This document shows positions 16,973 to 26,399 of a stretch of DNA of 64,000 nucleotides, one piece after another; the first letter of the stretch is position 1, and the number at the start of each line of letters is the position of its first letter. Origin of the DNA: CAVVIO01 sp963748095 (GTDB lineage: Bacteria; Bacteroidota; Bacteroidia; Bacteroidales; UBA10428); NCBI GenBank assembly GCA_963748095.1, contig CAVVIO010000070.1, positions 51,986 through 115,985 on the forward strand. Direction: 5' to 3'. The translations under genes were made by a program, and so were the position numbers. Under the pieces are notes generated by a model that had not been told where the DNA came from, searched no databases, and saw only the letters and a program-made list of their open reading frames with translations.

Positions 16973-18316
16973 TTAATCAGAAGGTAAACATATTGTTACT
17001 TCAGTACCTTTATTTATGATACTGCTAATAATTAATTTGCCATTATTTTTTTCTATAAATTCCTTACTGATAAACAGTCCCAGCCCGCTGCCTTTTTCAC
17101 CTTCGGTTCCACGGGTTGTTATCGAATCTTCAATTTTAAATAATTTTTTCAATTTGTCTTCGCTCATACCAATTCCGGTATCTTTTATTTCAATGAATAC
17201 CTCCTTATTTTTTTTGTAGCAATCGATCGATACCAGTCCGTTTGGTTTTGTGAATTTCAATGAATTGGATATGATATTCCGGATGGCGGTATCGATCATT
17301 CTTTTATCACCGAAACAATTCTCTTCTGATAATACATTGTTTTTTACTTCTATGGATTTCGACCTGGCGAGCTGTTGTAAAAGAACTATATTTTCTTTAA
17401 CCAGCAGGTTTAAATTAATGCTTTCCCGTTGGATGGCGTAATTATCCAACTGATTTTTCGACCACTTCAGTAAATTCTGTAACAAATAGTAAGTTGATTC
17501 GCTTAATTTCTCCAGTTCTTCCAGGTATATCTTTTGTTCTACTTTATCCATATTTTCCATTTGGTTCATGGTCTTAAGTGTTTCCGAAATTGTTCCAACC
17601 GGACCGTTAAGATCATGCGAGATAATGGAAAAGAATTTGTTGCGTGTTCTGATCTGTTCTCTCAAATCCTCCGAAAGCCGGATATTCACCATAATAATAA
17701 ATACAAATGACATCAGTAACTGGATAAGGCTGCTGGTATAAAACAGAATCAGGTTAATATTTGTACTTTGTATGGCGCTGTCTGGAGTGAAAAAATAGGA
17801 AGATATGGCCCTGAACAGCATAGTAATACCGAAAACGCCAAATACGAAAGCTCCGATCCTGGCGATCAGTAATAAAGATTTATGAACCGGTTTCAGAAAT
17901 TCCCGGATAATAAATATCGAAATGGCAATATTGAAAAGTGAGTATAGAGTCATCCTTATTGCCGGCAAGGGGATAAATTTATAAAACAGGGTTCCCTGGA
18001 TCAATTCAAGTAATGGGATACTGACTATCAGATAGTAATTGACTTTTACCTGTTTAAATCTCCATATTCCACCGAGGTATAAACTAAGTCCTATTAAAGT
18101 AAGGGTTCCGGCAATAACAAATGCCATATAATCCGAGGTAATGGGATAAGCCCAGAAAATAAATAATCCGGCACTAATAAAGAAACAACCAAAAGACCAA
18201 TAGACAGGACCTTTGATGTGAGGGGCAATTTTATTCTGATAAACGAGCAATAACCCGGTAATAAGGGTAATGCTCAATGCCATTAAGATCAGTGTTTTTA
18301 AATCAAGATGAAACAT
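16973..18316 (-). CDS. Membrane-bound sensor histidine kinase
   Basis: 447 residues. Six to seven transmembrane helices (about 8-210) form the input region, followed by a HisKA domain with His234 in FFSIISHDLNGPVG and a HATPase_c domain with N box NIISNSLKF, G1 DTGIGMSEDK and G2 GSGLGLFISKE. It should autophosphorylate at His234. No receiver domain is fused and no response-regulator gene is next to it, so it is an orphan kinase here. The membrane part has no recognisable ligand-binding domain. The 413-bp AT-rich region upstream may contain its promoter. Confidence 0.92.
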   Translation of the reverse strand: MFHLDLKTLILMALSITLITGLLLVYQNKIAPHIKGPVYWSFGCFFISAGLFIFWAYPITSDYMAFVIAGTLTLIGLSLYLGGIWRFKQVKVNYYLIVSIPLLELIQGTLFYKFIPLPAIRMTLYSLFNIAISIFIIREFLKPVHKSLLLIARIGAFVFGVFGITMLFRAISSYFFTPDSAIQSTNINLILFYTSSLIQLLMSFVFIIMVNIRLSEDLREQIRTRNKFFSIISHDLNGPVGTISETLKTMNQMENMDKVEQKIYLEELEKLSESTYYLLQNLLKWSKNQLDNYAIQRESINLNLLVKENIVLLQQLARSKSIEVKNNVLSEENCFGDKRMIDTAIRNIISNSLKFTKPNGLVSIDCYKKNKEVFIEIKDTGIGMSEDKLKKLFKIEDSITTRGTEGEKGSGLGLFISKEFIEKNNGKLIISSIINKGTEVTICLPSD

Positions 18317-18729
18317 TTTCAGAGGATTTGGTTTAATTAATTTTAATCCTGATCAACTCCGCACTTAATATCCAATCTGTAAATTAAATTTCTTCTCTAT
18401 AAGTTTAAAATATTATTCTAATGTGAATTAGGTTTGTTATTGCTTTCTGAACTTATACTTTTGTTATTTACAGTTTAATAATTTAGTTTAAAGGTGACTG
18501 CAAATTTCGTATTAAAATTAATATTACCTGAAAAAAATCATGTTATTATTTCAACATTTTTATTTGAACAATAAAATTAATTGGTTTTTATTATAATAAC
18601 TGGAATCATTTAATAATATATCTGTAACAAAATATTTTATGTGTCTGTTATGTACAGATTTCCAGTCGATTTTACAGGTGTACTCCCGAGTTGTAATTTG
18701 TATTGAGATTTTAATATATAGGAATGCAT
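18317..18729. other. Intergenic region of 413 bp
   Basis: Very AT-rich stretch between the histidine kinase and the PAP2 gene, both minus strand. A short plus-strand open frame at 18639-18824 is a shadow of the PAP2 C-terminus. No tRNA, RNA or repeat was recognised. Confidence 0.5.
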
Positions 18730-19662
18730 TTACAACCGGCGATAGGAAAAATCCTCATTTTCATACATTTTTTTTTGCGTTACCCTGGAATAATGGAATA
18801 AATTGTAAAGTAAGTCACTTGTAGCAAGAAACAGGGGAAAAGTAACTATTCCGGCAACCACATCTATCAGGTAATGCGCATGGATATATACTGTAGAGGA
18901 AAATAAGAGCAAAGCAACGGGTAATATACCCCAAAACAGTTTTTTATTGAACCTGTAACTCAGAAATAGAATAATACTGGTTATTCCAACATGTGAACTG
19001 GGAAAAGCACCTGTTTCACCCTCACCAATACGCTGGGCCATGTGAACCAATGCTTTGAATACCCCCGGGTCTCCGGAAGCTTTTATACTGTTTGAAAGGT
19101 AGAATTGTGGTCCTGCAGTGGGAAAGATGATAAAAATAATGTAATACAAATAAAAAGATACCAGTATTAAAAAAGTCTGTTTTTCTGTCTGTTCACGGTT
19201 CCGGTAGAATATAAAGACGAGATATGCAATAATAATCAGGTAAAAAGAGAAATATCCAAAGTTCATTAACTCACTGAACCATATTTGGGGCATCATATTA
19301 TGAAACAGGAGGCTCGGCTGTCCATGAAAAATAATCGATTCCCAATGGTACAAATATGAATCGAGGTTTTGAAAAAAAACATTGTTTATACTATCTGTTT
19401 CGCGGTAAAGAAAGGCAAGGAATAATACAGGATATGCCAGTAAAACAAAACCATAGGGGGGCCGGGACTTTCGGGTACGGTAAAATGCAGTAATAAATAC
19501 AACTGCAATCAATACCAGATGTATGGAAATGAGTTCAAATACAAGTTCAATCTTTGGAATAAAAAGCAGAATGTACAAACCTGTTCCTATCAGATAAATA
19601 ACAGTTGCAAATTCAACATCCAATAAGTTCCTGAAAATATTGTTTTTAGAATTTAATGTCAA
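18730..19662 (-). CDS. PAP2-superfamily membrane phosphatase/phosphotransferase (Aur1-like)
   Basis: 310 residues with about eight transmembrane helices. Active-site motifs: GAFPSSHVG (Ser/His, 217-226) and HAHYLID (His263 to Asp267), the PAP2 C2 and C3 signatures, plus PTAGPQFY ahead of them as in inositol-phosphorylceramide synthase-like (Aur1) proteins. Bacteroidota make sphingolipids, so a head-group transferase or lipid phosphatase is likely, but the donor cannot be read. The start used is TTG at 19662; no in-frame ATG exists near the N-terminus. It lies 65 bp downstream of the J-domain gene. Confidence 0.85.
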   Translation of the reverse strand: MTLNSKNNIFRNLLDVEFATVIYLIGTGLYILLFIPKIELVFELISIHLVLIAVVFITAFYRTRKSRPPYGFVLLAYPVLFLAFLYRETDSINNVFFQNLDSYLYHWESIIFHGQPSLLFHNMMPQIWFSELMNFGYFSFYLIIIAYLVFIFYRNREQTEKQTFLILVSFYLYYIIFIIFPTAGPQFYLSNSIKASGDPGVFKALVHMAQRIGEGETGAFPSSHVGITSIILFLSYRFNKKLFWGILPVALLLFSSTVYIHAHYLIDVVAGIVTFPLFLATSDLLYNLFHYSRVTQKKMYENEDFSYRRL

Positions 19663-19727
19663 TGTGATAAAGATATACCGGTTTGAAATTTTTTAAAGCC
19701 CCAAAATAAAGTAAAAAGTTTGAATTT

Positions 19728-20306
19728 TTAAAGGCTTGATTTAAAATTTAAAAATGAAATGATTACAGTTACCACATAGGCAAGTCCCATTAACATGGCA
19801 AAAGTAATAGCCAGAATTGTACTTGCAAGCGTACTGTCCGGGTCAATGCCATTATGTAGGGTAGTGTATAAAGGATAAATAATTACAAAAATTCCAATGA
19901 CAAATAAGCACGAATAAAAGAATACACTGATAAATTTGCCAAGCATCGTTTTTGAAGTATCTGTATCGTGCTTTTTTGCAGTGTTATTATTATAATGCCT
20001 GCTTTTATTCTGAAAAACATTTTTGGAATACCCTTGATAATTATAATATTTATTAGAGGTGGTATAATGATTTGTGCGGGGATTCCAATCAGTATGAAAT
20101 ACAGGTTCATGAAAGTGTTCCTGCCTTTCAATAAAACGGCAGGCATATTCGAATGCTCTTTTCAGCTCTACAAACCGCTCGTTTGCATCAGGAGATTTAT
20201 TCCGGTCGGGATGAAGTAATTTAGCCTTTTGCCGGTATGCCTTCTTTACATCATCTATACTGGCGTTCCTCGAAACTCCTAATATGTCGAAATAACCGGT
20301 TTGCAC
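19728..20306 (-). CDS. Membrane-anchored J-domain protein
   Basis: 192 residues starting with GTG at 20306. A J domain (about 3-65) carries the HPD tripeptide (32-34) in LLHPDRNKSPDANERF; a Tyr/Asn-rich linker follows, then two transmembrane helices near the C-terminus. J domains stimulate DnaK ATPase, so this protein probably recruits DnaK to the inner membrane. It is not a full DnaJ: there is no zinc or substrate domain. Client unknown. Confidence 0.88.
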   Translation of the reverse strand: MQTGYFDILGVSRNASIDDVKKAYRQKAKLLHPDRNKSPDANERFVELKRAFEYACRFIERQEHFHEPVFHTDWNPRTNHYTTSNKYYNYQGYSKNVFQNKSRHYNNNTAKKHDTDTSKTMLGKFISVFFYSCLFVIGIFVIIYPLYTTLHNGIDPDSTLASTILAITFAMLMGLAYVVTVIISFLNFKSSL

Positions 20307-20480
20307 AATTTTAAAAGTAATTTACAATTTATGTAGTGAACTAATATCTTGTTTTATTTCCGGTTGGTGCTCATTTCCGTTCCATCCCAGACATCTGATT
20401 ATTAAACAGCTATGAACTAAATTTGTTTTGTAAAGTAACCGTTGCGGAAGTTAAAAAATATAAAATTTTAAGATTGTACT

Positions 20481-20783
20481 TTAGTCTTCCATACATGTTT
20501 TGATCAGCTCAAGCGCAATTTCCTCCCATTCTTTTTCCAATGATACTTCAGGAATATTTCGGCCAGCCATGTGATACCAGTAATTAGCATTGGAAAGATC
20601 TCCTTCCTTGCGGTGCAGGTAAGCATGAACCCATGAACCGTCTTTACTGTCGACCGATTGAGCAATCTGGTGAGCTGTGTCCCAGTTACCCCTGGCATCG
20701 TACCACATTGCTTTGCAAAGCTTACTGATACCTTTTGGCGGAACATCCTCTGATACAGATTTCTTTAAATCATCAATATTCAT
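20481..20783 (-). CDS. Conserved hypothetical small protein
   Basis: 100 residues, soluble and helix-rich. The central block GNWDTAHQIAQSVDSKDGSW and HAYLHRKEGDLSNANYWYHM is strongly conserved among homologues I recall in Bacteroidota and other phyla, but I cannot name a function. The helical layout is TPR- or Sel1-like (inference). It follows the small wHTH gene by 22 bp and is probably co-transcribed with it. Confidence 0.75.
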   Translation of the reverse strand: MNIDDLKKSVSEDVPPKGISKLCKAMWYDARGNWDTAHQIAQSVDSKDGSWVHAYLHRKEGDLSNANYWYHMAGRNIPEVSLEKEWEEIALELIKTCMED

Positions 20784-20805
20784 TCAGGTTTAGGTTTAAT
20801 AATAG

Positions 20806-20982
20806 TTACCTGGGCTGCCAGTAACATCTTTTTGGCGAAACGATTTTATTTTCTTCCTTCAATACTTTCATTGCTTTTTCCACTTCTTTTTTATCCATTC
20901 CTGCAAGAGTTGCAATATCACCTGCACGTAAAGGTGATTCTGATTTTTTCATTGCCTCCAGCACTTTGTCAAAGTTTTCCAT
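20806..20982 (-). CDS. Small winged-helix-like protein (58 aa)
   Basis: Encodes 58 residues starting MENFDKVLEAMKK and ending SPKRCYWQPR. The pattern (helix, AGDIATLAGMDKKEVEKAMK helix-turn-helix, then KEENKIVSPKRCYW wing) belongs to a small conserved wHTH family found in Clostridia and Bacteroidota. The ATG is at 20980-20982 and the TAA at 20806-20808. It lies 22 bp upstream of the 100-residue gene. Putative DNA-binding role, target unknown. Confidence 0.75.
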   Translation of the reverse strand: MENFDKVLEAMKKSESPLRAGDIATLAGMDKKEVEKAMKVLKEENKIVSPKRCYWQPR

Positions 20983-21203
20983 TTATATATTTTTAATATT
21001 GATTTTCGGCGTAAAAGTACGAAAAAACCTTCGATCGAATATGATGGATTTGTATAAATTCCGAATGCTTCAATTTTGTGAATAGATTAAGAATAGGAAT
21101 TCAAAGCGTGCAATAATTGACACCTCAAGGGAATAAGGATTATGCGGGAAAACGAAGTTGAAAAAAGTGAATATCTTTACAGGTAAAGATGATACCATAA
21201 GGT

Positions 21204-21211
21204 TATATTTG
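21204..21211 (+). promoter_or_regulatory. Promoter -7 element candidate
   Basis: TATATTTG matches TAnnTTTG and ends 16 bp before the ATG of the MDR oxidoreductase. No perfect TTTG lies at the right distance upstream, so this is a partial match. Confidence 0.4.
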
Positions 21212-21227
21212 CTTTAAACTATTAAAA

Positions 21228-22178
21228 ATGAAAGCTGCAGTAATCCGGGAATTTGGCCCGCCGTATGTATTCCATATTGAAGATATTCCATCTCCTGTTA
21301 TTAAAGATGATCAGGTACTTGTGAAGGTTCATGCCAGCAGTGTCAATCCAATCGATTGGAAGACCCGTAAGGGAAACCTCCGGTTTATTTTGGGTTCGGC
21401 TTTCCCAATAATTCTGGGTTATGATGTGTCAGGGGAAGTAGTGGAAACCGGAAAGCAGGTAAAAAAGTTTAAAAAAGGAGATATGGTTTACAGCCGTCTC
21501 GACCGCAAATTCGGAGGAGCTTATGCAGAATACGCTGTGGGATCGGAAAGCACATTTGCACTGAAACCCGAAAAATTATCTCATGAGGAAGCGGCAGCCA
21601 TACCTTTGGCAGCGCTTACGGCATTGCAGGGATTGCGCGATCTCGGGAAAATGAAAGAAGGTGATAAAGTTTTACTTATCGGAGCAGCCAGTGGCGTGGG
21701 GCATTTTGCAGTACAAATTGTAAATATTCTGGGAGGTGAATCATGGGCAGTGTCCAGCCTTCGGCATCAAAAGCTGGTTGAGATACTTAAACCGGCACAT
21801 TTTATCGACTATACACGCGAGAATTATAAGCAGATTGAAGAGCAGTTTGACATAGTGTTTGATATTGTCGGAACAGAAACTTTTCTAACCTGTAGACATT
21901 TACTCAAATCAAAAGGAACGTACATCACCACTTTACCTCGTCCAAAAGTACTGATCCACCGGGCAATTACCATGTTCGTTACTCAGAAAAAAGTAAAAAC
22001 TTTTCTCATGAAACCCTATGGTACCGATCTGGAATTACTGAATTCCTGGATAGAAGAGGGAAAATTCCATGTACATATCGATCGTGTTTTTCCACTGGAA
22101 AAAATTGCTGATGCGCATCAGTACAGCGAAGAGGGACATGCAGAAGGTAAAATTGTAATTAAAATTACAAAAGATTAG
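21228..22178 (+). CDS. Zinc-free MDR family NAD(P)H quinone oxidoreductase-like protein
   Basis: 316 residues, medium-chain dehydrogenase/reductase. N-terminal GroES-like domain (VHASSVNPIDWKTRKG, GYDVSGEVVETG) and a C-terminal Rossmann domain with nucleotide-binding GAASGVGHFAVQI. Structural-zinc cysteines are lacking, as in the quinone oxidoreductase branch. Likely reduces quinones or alpha,beta-unsaturated carbonyls with NADPH. It stands alone with its own promoter-like element; 39 bp separate it from the envelope-gene run that follows. Confidence 0.9.
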   Translation: MKAAVIREFGPPYVFHIEDIPSPVIKDDQVLVKVHASSVNPIDWKTRKGNLRFILGSAFPIILGYDVSGEVVETGKQVKKFKKGDMVYSRLDRKFGGAYAEYAVGSESTFALKPEKLSHEEAAAIPLAALTALQGLRDLGKMKEGDKVLLIGAASGVGHFAVQIVNILGGESWAVSSLRHQKLVEILKPAHFIDYTRENYKQIEEQFDIVFDIVGTETFLTCRHLLKSKGTYITTLPRPKVLIHRAITMFVTQKKVKTFLMKPYGTDLELLNSWIEEGKFHVHIDRVFPLEKIADAHQYSEEGHAEGKIVIKITKD

Positions 22179-22217
22179 ATAGATAAAACTCCGGATTCAA
22201 ACCCGATAAGTTGATAT

Positions 22218-22646
22218 ATGAACTTCAGAATGCTTTTTAGAATAATCAGCGTAACAGGGATTCTGATCCTGACGTTACTTTTTACATCCTGTCAGAAAGA
22301 TGTATCACCATCCCTTCCGGGTTATGTAATTATTACGCCTGTCACTATTTCTGATTTAAATGCTGATAATGTGAGTACGGCAATGTTCTCAACCGACAGC
22401 ATTTCTATTTATCCCAATCCTTTTCAGCAGCATACTTACCTGAACATAACTGGCTTGAGGGATGAACTGGTTGAGATAAAGATTTCTGATAAAAACGGCT
22501 TTTTTCATACACAATATAAACAATTAAGTAACGGAAATATATTCCTGGAAATTGACTTCACGGATCTTCCAAAGGGAGGGTATCTGTGTGATATTATTGC
22601 AGGCAATACTATTTTCCGGACAGAATTATTGAAGTTACAGAATTAA
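22218..22646 (+). CDS. Small lipoprotein consisting mainly of a T9SS type A sorting-domain-like module
   Basis: 142 residues. A lipoprotein signal ends at LLFTSC (Cys about 29). After a linker of about 40 residues, the rest has the type A T9SS C-terminal domain pattern: SIYPNPF, then beta strands (VEIKISDKNG), then FTDLPKGGYLCDI and a terminal strand ending FRTELLKLQN. There is no cargo domain. Having both a lipid anchor and a CTD is unusual, because T9SS substrates normally lose the CTD and are attached by A-LPS. It precedes the beta-barrel gene by 10 bp. Confidence 0.75.
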   Translation: MNFRMLFRIISVTGILILTLLFTSCQKDVSPSLPGYVIITPVTISDLNADNVSTAMFSTDSISIYPNPFQQHTYLNITGLRDELVEIKISDKNGFFHTQYKQLSNGNIFLEIDFTDLPKGGYLCDIIAGNTIFRTELLKLQN

Positions 22647-22656
22647 TGACGGTATT

Positions 22657-23298
22657 ATGTTACGATACCTGAAAATAGCATTATTGCTGATATTCCATAC
22701 TGGTTTTCTGTTTTCACAGCAGGTTCATTTTGGATTATCAGTGGGGAATAATTTTAGCCTGATCAGTGTCCGGTCGGATTATTCCTTATCGGATTATTCA
22801 TATACCCCCCTGATGGGATTTAGCGCCGGACTGGTTACCCTTACAGTGATGAATGAAAAGGTAAACCTGGAAGGTGGTCTGCTGTTTTCTGTTCTTAGAA
22901 GTCAGAACAATAGTACTACATTATTCAGGAACGGATTGGGTGATGTTACCGGAACAGTCGACAAAAAGAACATTAACAATAATTACATTCAGTTTCGGTT
23001 TAATCCGGATATCAGGATCATTAAAAATCTTTACCTTGGAAGTGGGATAAATCTGAATTTACTACTGAGTTCGAAAACCAGATACCTGGATTATCAGCAG
23101 AACCTGAAATTGAAAAATTATTGTTACAATCCAATAGGCATTCATATTCCGTTATTTATTTCGGTGGATGTACAATCGGTCAACCTGAACCTGGGTTTTA
23201 GCAAAGCTATAGGAAGCCGATTGAAAGACAAGGCCAGTTCTATAGAAGAAATGGAAAATTATGTTTATTTTGAGGCACATTATTTTTTCAACCGGTAA
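22657..23298 (+). CDS. PorT-like outer-membrane beta-barrel protein
   Basis: 213 residues with a signal peptide (ending FLFSQ). Alternating amphipathic strands, glycine-rich turns and a C-terminal aromatic (EAHYFFNR) fit an 8-stranded outer-membrane barrel of the PorT/OMP_b-brl kind. Function unknown. Ten bp after the CTD-lipoprotein and 4 bp before the SH3 lipoprotein gene, so the four genes from 22218 to 26399 probably form one envelope operon. Confidence 0.8.
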   Translation: MLRYLKIALLLIFHTGFLFSQQVHFGLSVGNNFSLISVRSDYSLSDYSYTPLMGFSAGLVTLTVMNEKVNLEGGLLFSVLRSQNNSTTLFRNGLGDVTGTVDKKNINNNYIQFRFNPDIRIIKNLYLGSGINLNLLLSSKTRYLDYQQNLKLKNYCYNPIGIHIPLFISVDVQSVNLNLGFSKAIGSRLKDKASSIEEMENYVYFEAHYFFNR

Positions 23299-23302
23299 AC
23301 AG

Positions 23303-24028
23303 ATGAAACAAATGAAGCACAAAAAGATATCATTTTTTATACTATTGATTTCCGGCATTCTATTATATAATTCGTGTTCACGTACTACAAAACAGGCTGA
23401 AAATAAATCAGAGAATAAAACAGATTCAATACCAGCTGTCTGTATATGGGACGGTTTGTATATCAGGAATGCCCCGAGTAAAAATGCAGCTTTTCTTTCC
23501 ACACTTAATCTTGGAGAATCAATGGTGTATCTGGGGCGAGCAGAACACGATTCTCTTTCCGGGAACCTTGAATATCTGAATATCCGGTTATCTGACGGAA
23601 CCCGCGGCTGGGCTTCAAAATCGGGAATTGTAACAGGGGCAACTCCGGCTGTTGTGAAGGAAGAAACTCCATTGTACAAAAGGCCCGACCTGTTGACCAT
23701 CAGCGACAGAAGACTGAAAGCGATGGATGTGGTAGCTGTTGACGACACAAATGACGACTGGATAAAAGTAACCGGAGAAAAGGGCAGGTACGAGGGCTGG
23801 ATAAAAAATGTGAAAATATCTCAAAATAAAGAAGATATTGCCCTGGCAGTGCTATCGTCAAGAACTTTTAAGGCAAATGAAGATAAACCGTTGCACGAAG
23901 TTGTGGATGAAATACTAAAGGATAACCCGTATCCGAATTCTGTATTTGTTGCCACCCTTCGCGACATTGCCCGTGAGGACCTTGAAAAAAACAACCTTGA
24001 AAATGCCATTCGCGATTCCTGGCGTTAG
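23303..24028 (+). CDS. SH3-domain lipoprotein
   Basis: About 241 residues from ATG 23303 (the frame is open upstream to 23261, but that would overlap the barrel gene and lengthen the signal). Signal ends LLYNSC with a lipid-attachment Cys. Two bacterial SH3-like segments follow (GLYIRNAPSKNAAFLSTLNLG and ETPLYKRPDLLTISDRRLKAM), with a linker GTRGWASKSG typical of SH3b modules. Probably binds peptidoglycan or a wall enzyme; PBP1A follows 37 bp later. Confidence 0.8.
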   Translation: MKQMKHKKISFFILLISGILLYNSCSRTTKQAENKSENKTDSIPAVCIWDGLYIRNAPSKNAAFLSTLNLGESMVYLGRAEHDSLSGNLEYLNIRLSDGTRGWASKSGIVTGATPAVVKEETPLYKRPDLLTISDRRLKAMDVVAVDDTNDDWIKVTGEKGRYEGWIKNVKISQNKEDIALAVLSSRTFKANEDKPLHEVVDEILKDNPYPNSVFVATLRDIAREDLEKNNLENAIRDSWR

Positions 24029-24065
24029 GAAGAATTGGCTCCAATTGCCTTAAAAGTGATGATTT

Positions 24066-26399
24066 ATGAAGAAAAAAACCGGGAAAAAGAAAAATCAGGA
24101 TTTACAGGTAAAGAAGAAATTATTGAAATGGGGCGTCAACCTGATCGCTTTGGTGACTGTTTTCTTTCTGATTTTGTTTTTTGCCGTTTTAATAGGAATT
24201 TTCGGGAAAATTCCCTCTGTTAATGAAGTGAAAAACATTCAGAATTACCTTGCATCTGAGGTATATTCGGCCGATAATCAGCTACTGGGACGTTATTATA
24301 TTCAGAACCGTACAAATGTGGCATACAACCAGATACCCGCACATTTTATAAATGCACTGATCGCCACAGAAGATGCAAGGTTTTATGAGCATAACGGTAT
24401 CGACAGACGAAGTATATTAAGGGTTATTTTCAAATCCATACTGTTACAGAATGAGTCGTCGGGAGGGGGAAGTACCATCACTCAGCAACTGGCGAAAAAC
24501 CTGTATCCCCGTAAAAATGTATGGATACTGTCCATGCCGGTCAATAAGTTCAGGGAGATGATCATTGCCCGCAGGCTCGAGAAAGCGCTTTCCAAGAAAG
24601 ATATTCTTCAACTGTACATCAACACGGTTTCGTTTGGTGAGAACACGTATGGTATAGAAACGGCAGCACGTCGGTTTTTTAATAAAAGCCCGTCACAGCT
24701 GAAGGTTGAAGAATCGGCCATGTTGGTGGGAATGCTTAAAGGTACCAATATCTATAATCCCAAGATCAATTACGACAGGGCTGTTCAGCGGCGGAATGTT
24801 GTTTTAGGACAAATGCTGAAGTACAATTATTTAAAGGCAGATGTTGCTGATTCATTGAAAAAGCTTCCGGTGCAGCTGAATTACGTGAAATATACACACA
24901 ATGAAGGACCTGCACCTTATTTCAGGGAGCACCTGAGGCTGGAGCTACTGAAGTGGGTAAAAAGCTATAACGATCAGAATGGTACCGATTATAACATTTA
25001 TACCGACGGCCTGAAAATTTACACATCCATCAACTCCGATTTGCAGAAATATGCCGAACAGGCGGTGAACGAACATTTATCGCGGTTACAGAATATTTTT
25101 GAGCAGCAATGGAAAAACCGTGAACCGTGGAACAGGAATTCTTCCCTGATACTATCTGCTATGCAGCGATCGGAGAGGTACCAGCAGATGAAACAGAGCG
25201 GGGAGGGGGCTGAGGAAATTAAAAAAGCGTTTGACACCCCGGTACCAATGGAAGTATTTTCATGGAAGGGTACAAAGGAAGAAAAGATGTCGCCGCTCGA
25301 TTCGGTCAAATATTATCAGAAATTTCTGCAGGCCGGGTTTCTGGCTATGGAAGCCAAAACAGGGTATATCCGTGCATGGGTGGGCGGTATAAATTTCAAA
25401 TATTTTCAGTACGACCATGTAACTGCCCGCCGCCAGACTGGTTCGGTTTTCAAACCCATCGTATATGCTGCTGCCCTGCAAAACGGTACTGATCCCTGTG
25501 AATATATTCCGAACGACAGCGTTACCTTTCCTGATTTTAACAACTGGACCCCCCGAAATGCAGATCGGTCGTATGGTGGCTATTATTCCATGAAAGGAGG
25601 CTTAACCCATTCCGTTAATACGGTGAGCGTGCATCTGATGATGGAAACAGGAATTGATAAAGTGATCGATCTGGCAAGGAACATGGGTATTGAGGGAGAC
25701 CTGCCGGAGGTACCCTCACTGGCGTTGGGTACCGGAGAGTGTTCGCTGATGGATATGGTAAAGGCATACAGCGTGTTTATCAATAACGGTAACCTGGTGA
25801 TGCCGATATACCTGAAACGGATAGAGGATAAAACAGGCAAAGTACTGTACCAGGTTTCACCAGTTGTAGAAAAGGGAGGGATAATTACAGAGGAAACGGC
25901 ACAGACTATGGTGAACATGATGGAGAACGTGGTTAACCAGGGAACGGCTTCGACATTGCGGACGGTTTACGGATTTACCAGTGAAATGGCCGGGAAGACA
26001 GGAACAACGCAATCCTATACCGATGGCTGGTATATCGGGTATACTCCCGATCTGATTGCCGGTGTGTGGGTAGGGGGAGATAACCCGGTTATCCGGTTCC
26101 GGTCGATGGGATACGGCCAGGGTGCTTTTACCGCATTGCCTGTATGGGCCCGCTTTATGCAAAAGGTTTACCGTAATCCGTTGTACCGGAACTCGAAAAG
26201 CGCCGTTTTTAATATTCCTCAACAAATTATTGACCGGACTGATTGCCCCGATTTCAGCGAAGAACCGCATGAAGGATTTTGGAATATCCTGGAACGGAAA
26301 CATGAATCGGTCATCGATATTATTAAAAGGATATTTCATCGGAAGAATAAGAAAAATGATAATAATGATAATAATGAAGAACAGAATTTTGATAATTAG
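24066..26399 (+). CDS. mrcA: Penicillin-binding protein 1A, bifunctional transglycosylase/transpeptidase
   Basis: 777 residues. Short cytoplasmic Lys-rich tail, one transmembrane helix (about 24-46), GT51 glycosyltransferase with EDARFYEHNG (Glu102) and GGSTITQQLAKNLYP, then transpeptidase with SVFK (Ser460, Lys463), SVN and KTGTT motifs. It polymerises and cross-links peptidoglycan. The C-terminus is an Asn/Asp/Lys-rich tail ending at TAG (26397-26399). That stop codon also forms the left target-site copy of a MITE-like element, so the insertion left the reading frame intact. Probably transcribed with the upstream SH3 lipoprotein. Confidence 0.93.
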   Translation: MKKKTGKKKNQDLQVKKKLLKWGVNLIALVTVFFLILFFAVLIGIFGKIPSVNEVKNIQNYLASEVYSADNQLLGRYYIQNRTNVAYNQIPAHFINALIATEDARFYEHNGIDRRSILRVIFKSILLQNESSGGGSTITQQLAKNLYPRKNVWILSMPVNKFREMIIARRLEKALSKKDILQLYINTVSFGENTYGIETAARRFFNKSPSQLKVEESAMLVGMLKGTNIYNPKINYDRAVQRRNVVLGQMLKYNYLKADVADSLKKLPVQLNYVKYTHNEGPAPYFREHLRLELLKWVKSYNDQNGTDYNIYTDGLKIYTSINSDLQKYAEQAVNEHLSRLQNIFEQQWKNREPWNRNSSLILSAMQRSERYQQMKQSGEGAEEIKKAFDTPVPMEVFSWKGTKEEKMSPLDSVKYYQKFLQAGFLAMEAKTGYIRAWVGGINFKYFQYDHVTARRQTGSVFKPIVYAAALQNGTDPCEYIPNDSVTFPDFNNWTPRNADRSYGGYYSMKGGLTHSVNTVSVHLMMETGIDKVIDLARNMGIEGDLPEVPSLALGTGECSLMDMVKAYSVFINNGNLVMPIYLKRIEDKTGKVLYQVSPVVEKGGIITEETAQTMVNMMENVVNQGTASTLRTVYGFTSEMAGKTGTTQSYTDGWYIGYTPDLIAGVWVGGDNPVIRFRSMGYGQGAFTALPVWARFMQKVYRNPLYRNSKSAVFNIPQQIIDRTDCPDFSEEPHEGFWNILERKHESVIDIIKRIFHRKNKKNDNNDNNEEQNFDN

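Noticed and set aside
18317..18729. RNA gene in the AT-rich 413-bp gap
   Set aside because: No cloverleaf or conserved RNA elements could be seen on either strand.
23152..23748. Minus-strand frame of 198 codons
   Set aside because: Shadow of the barrel and SH3 lipoprotein genes, which have clear signals and domains on the plus strand.
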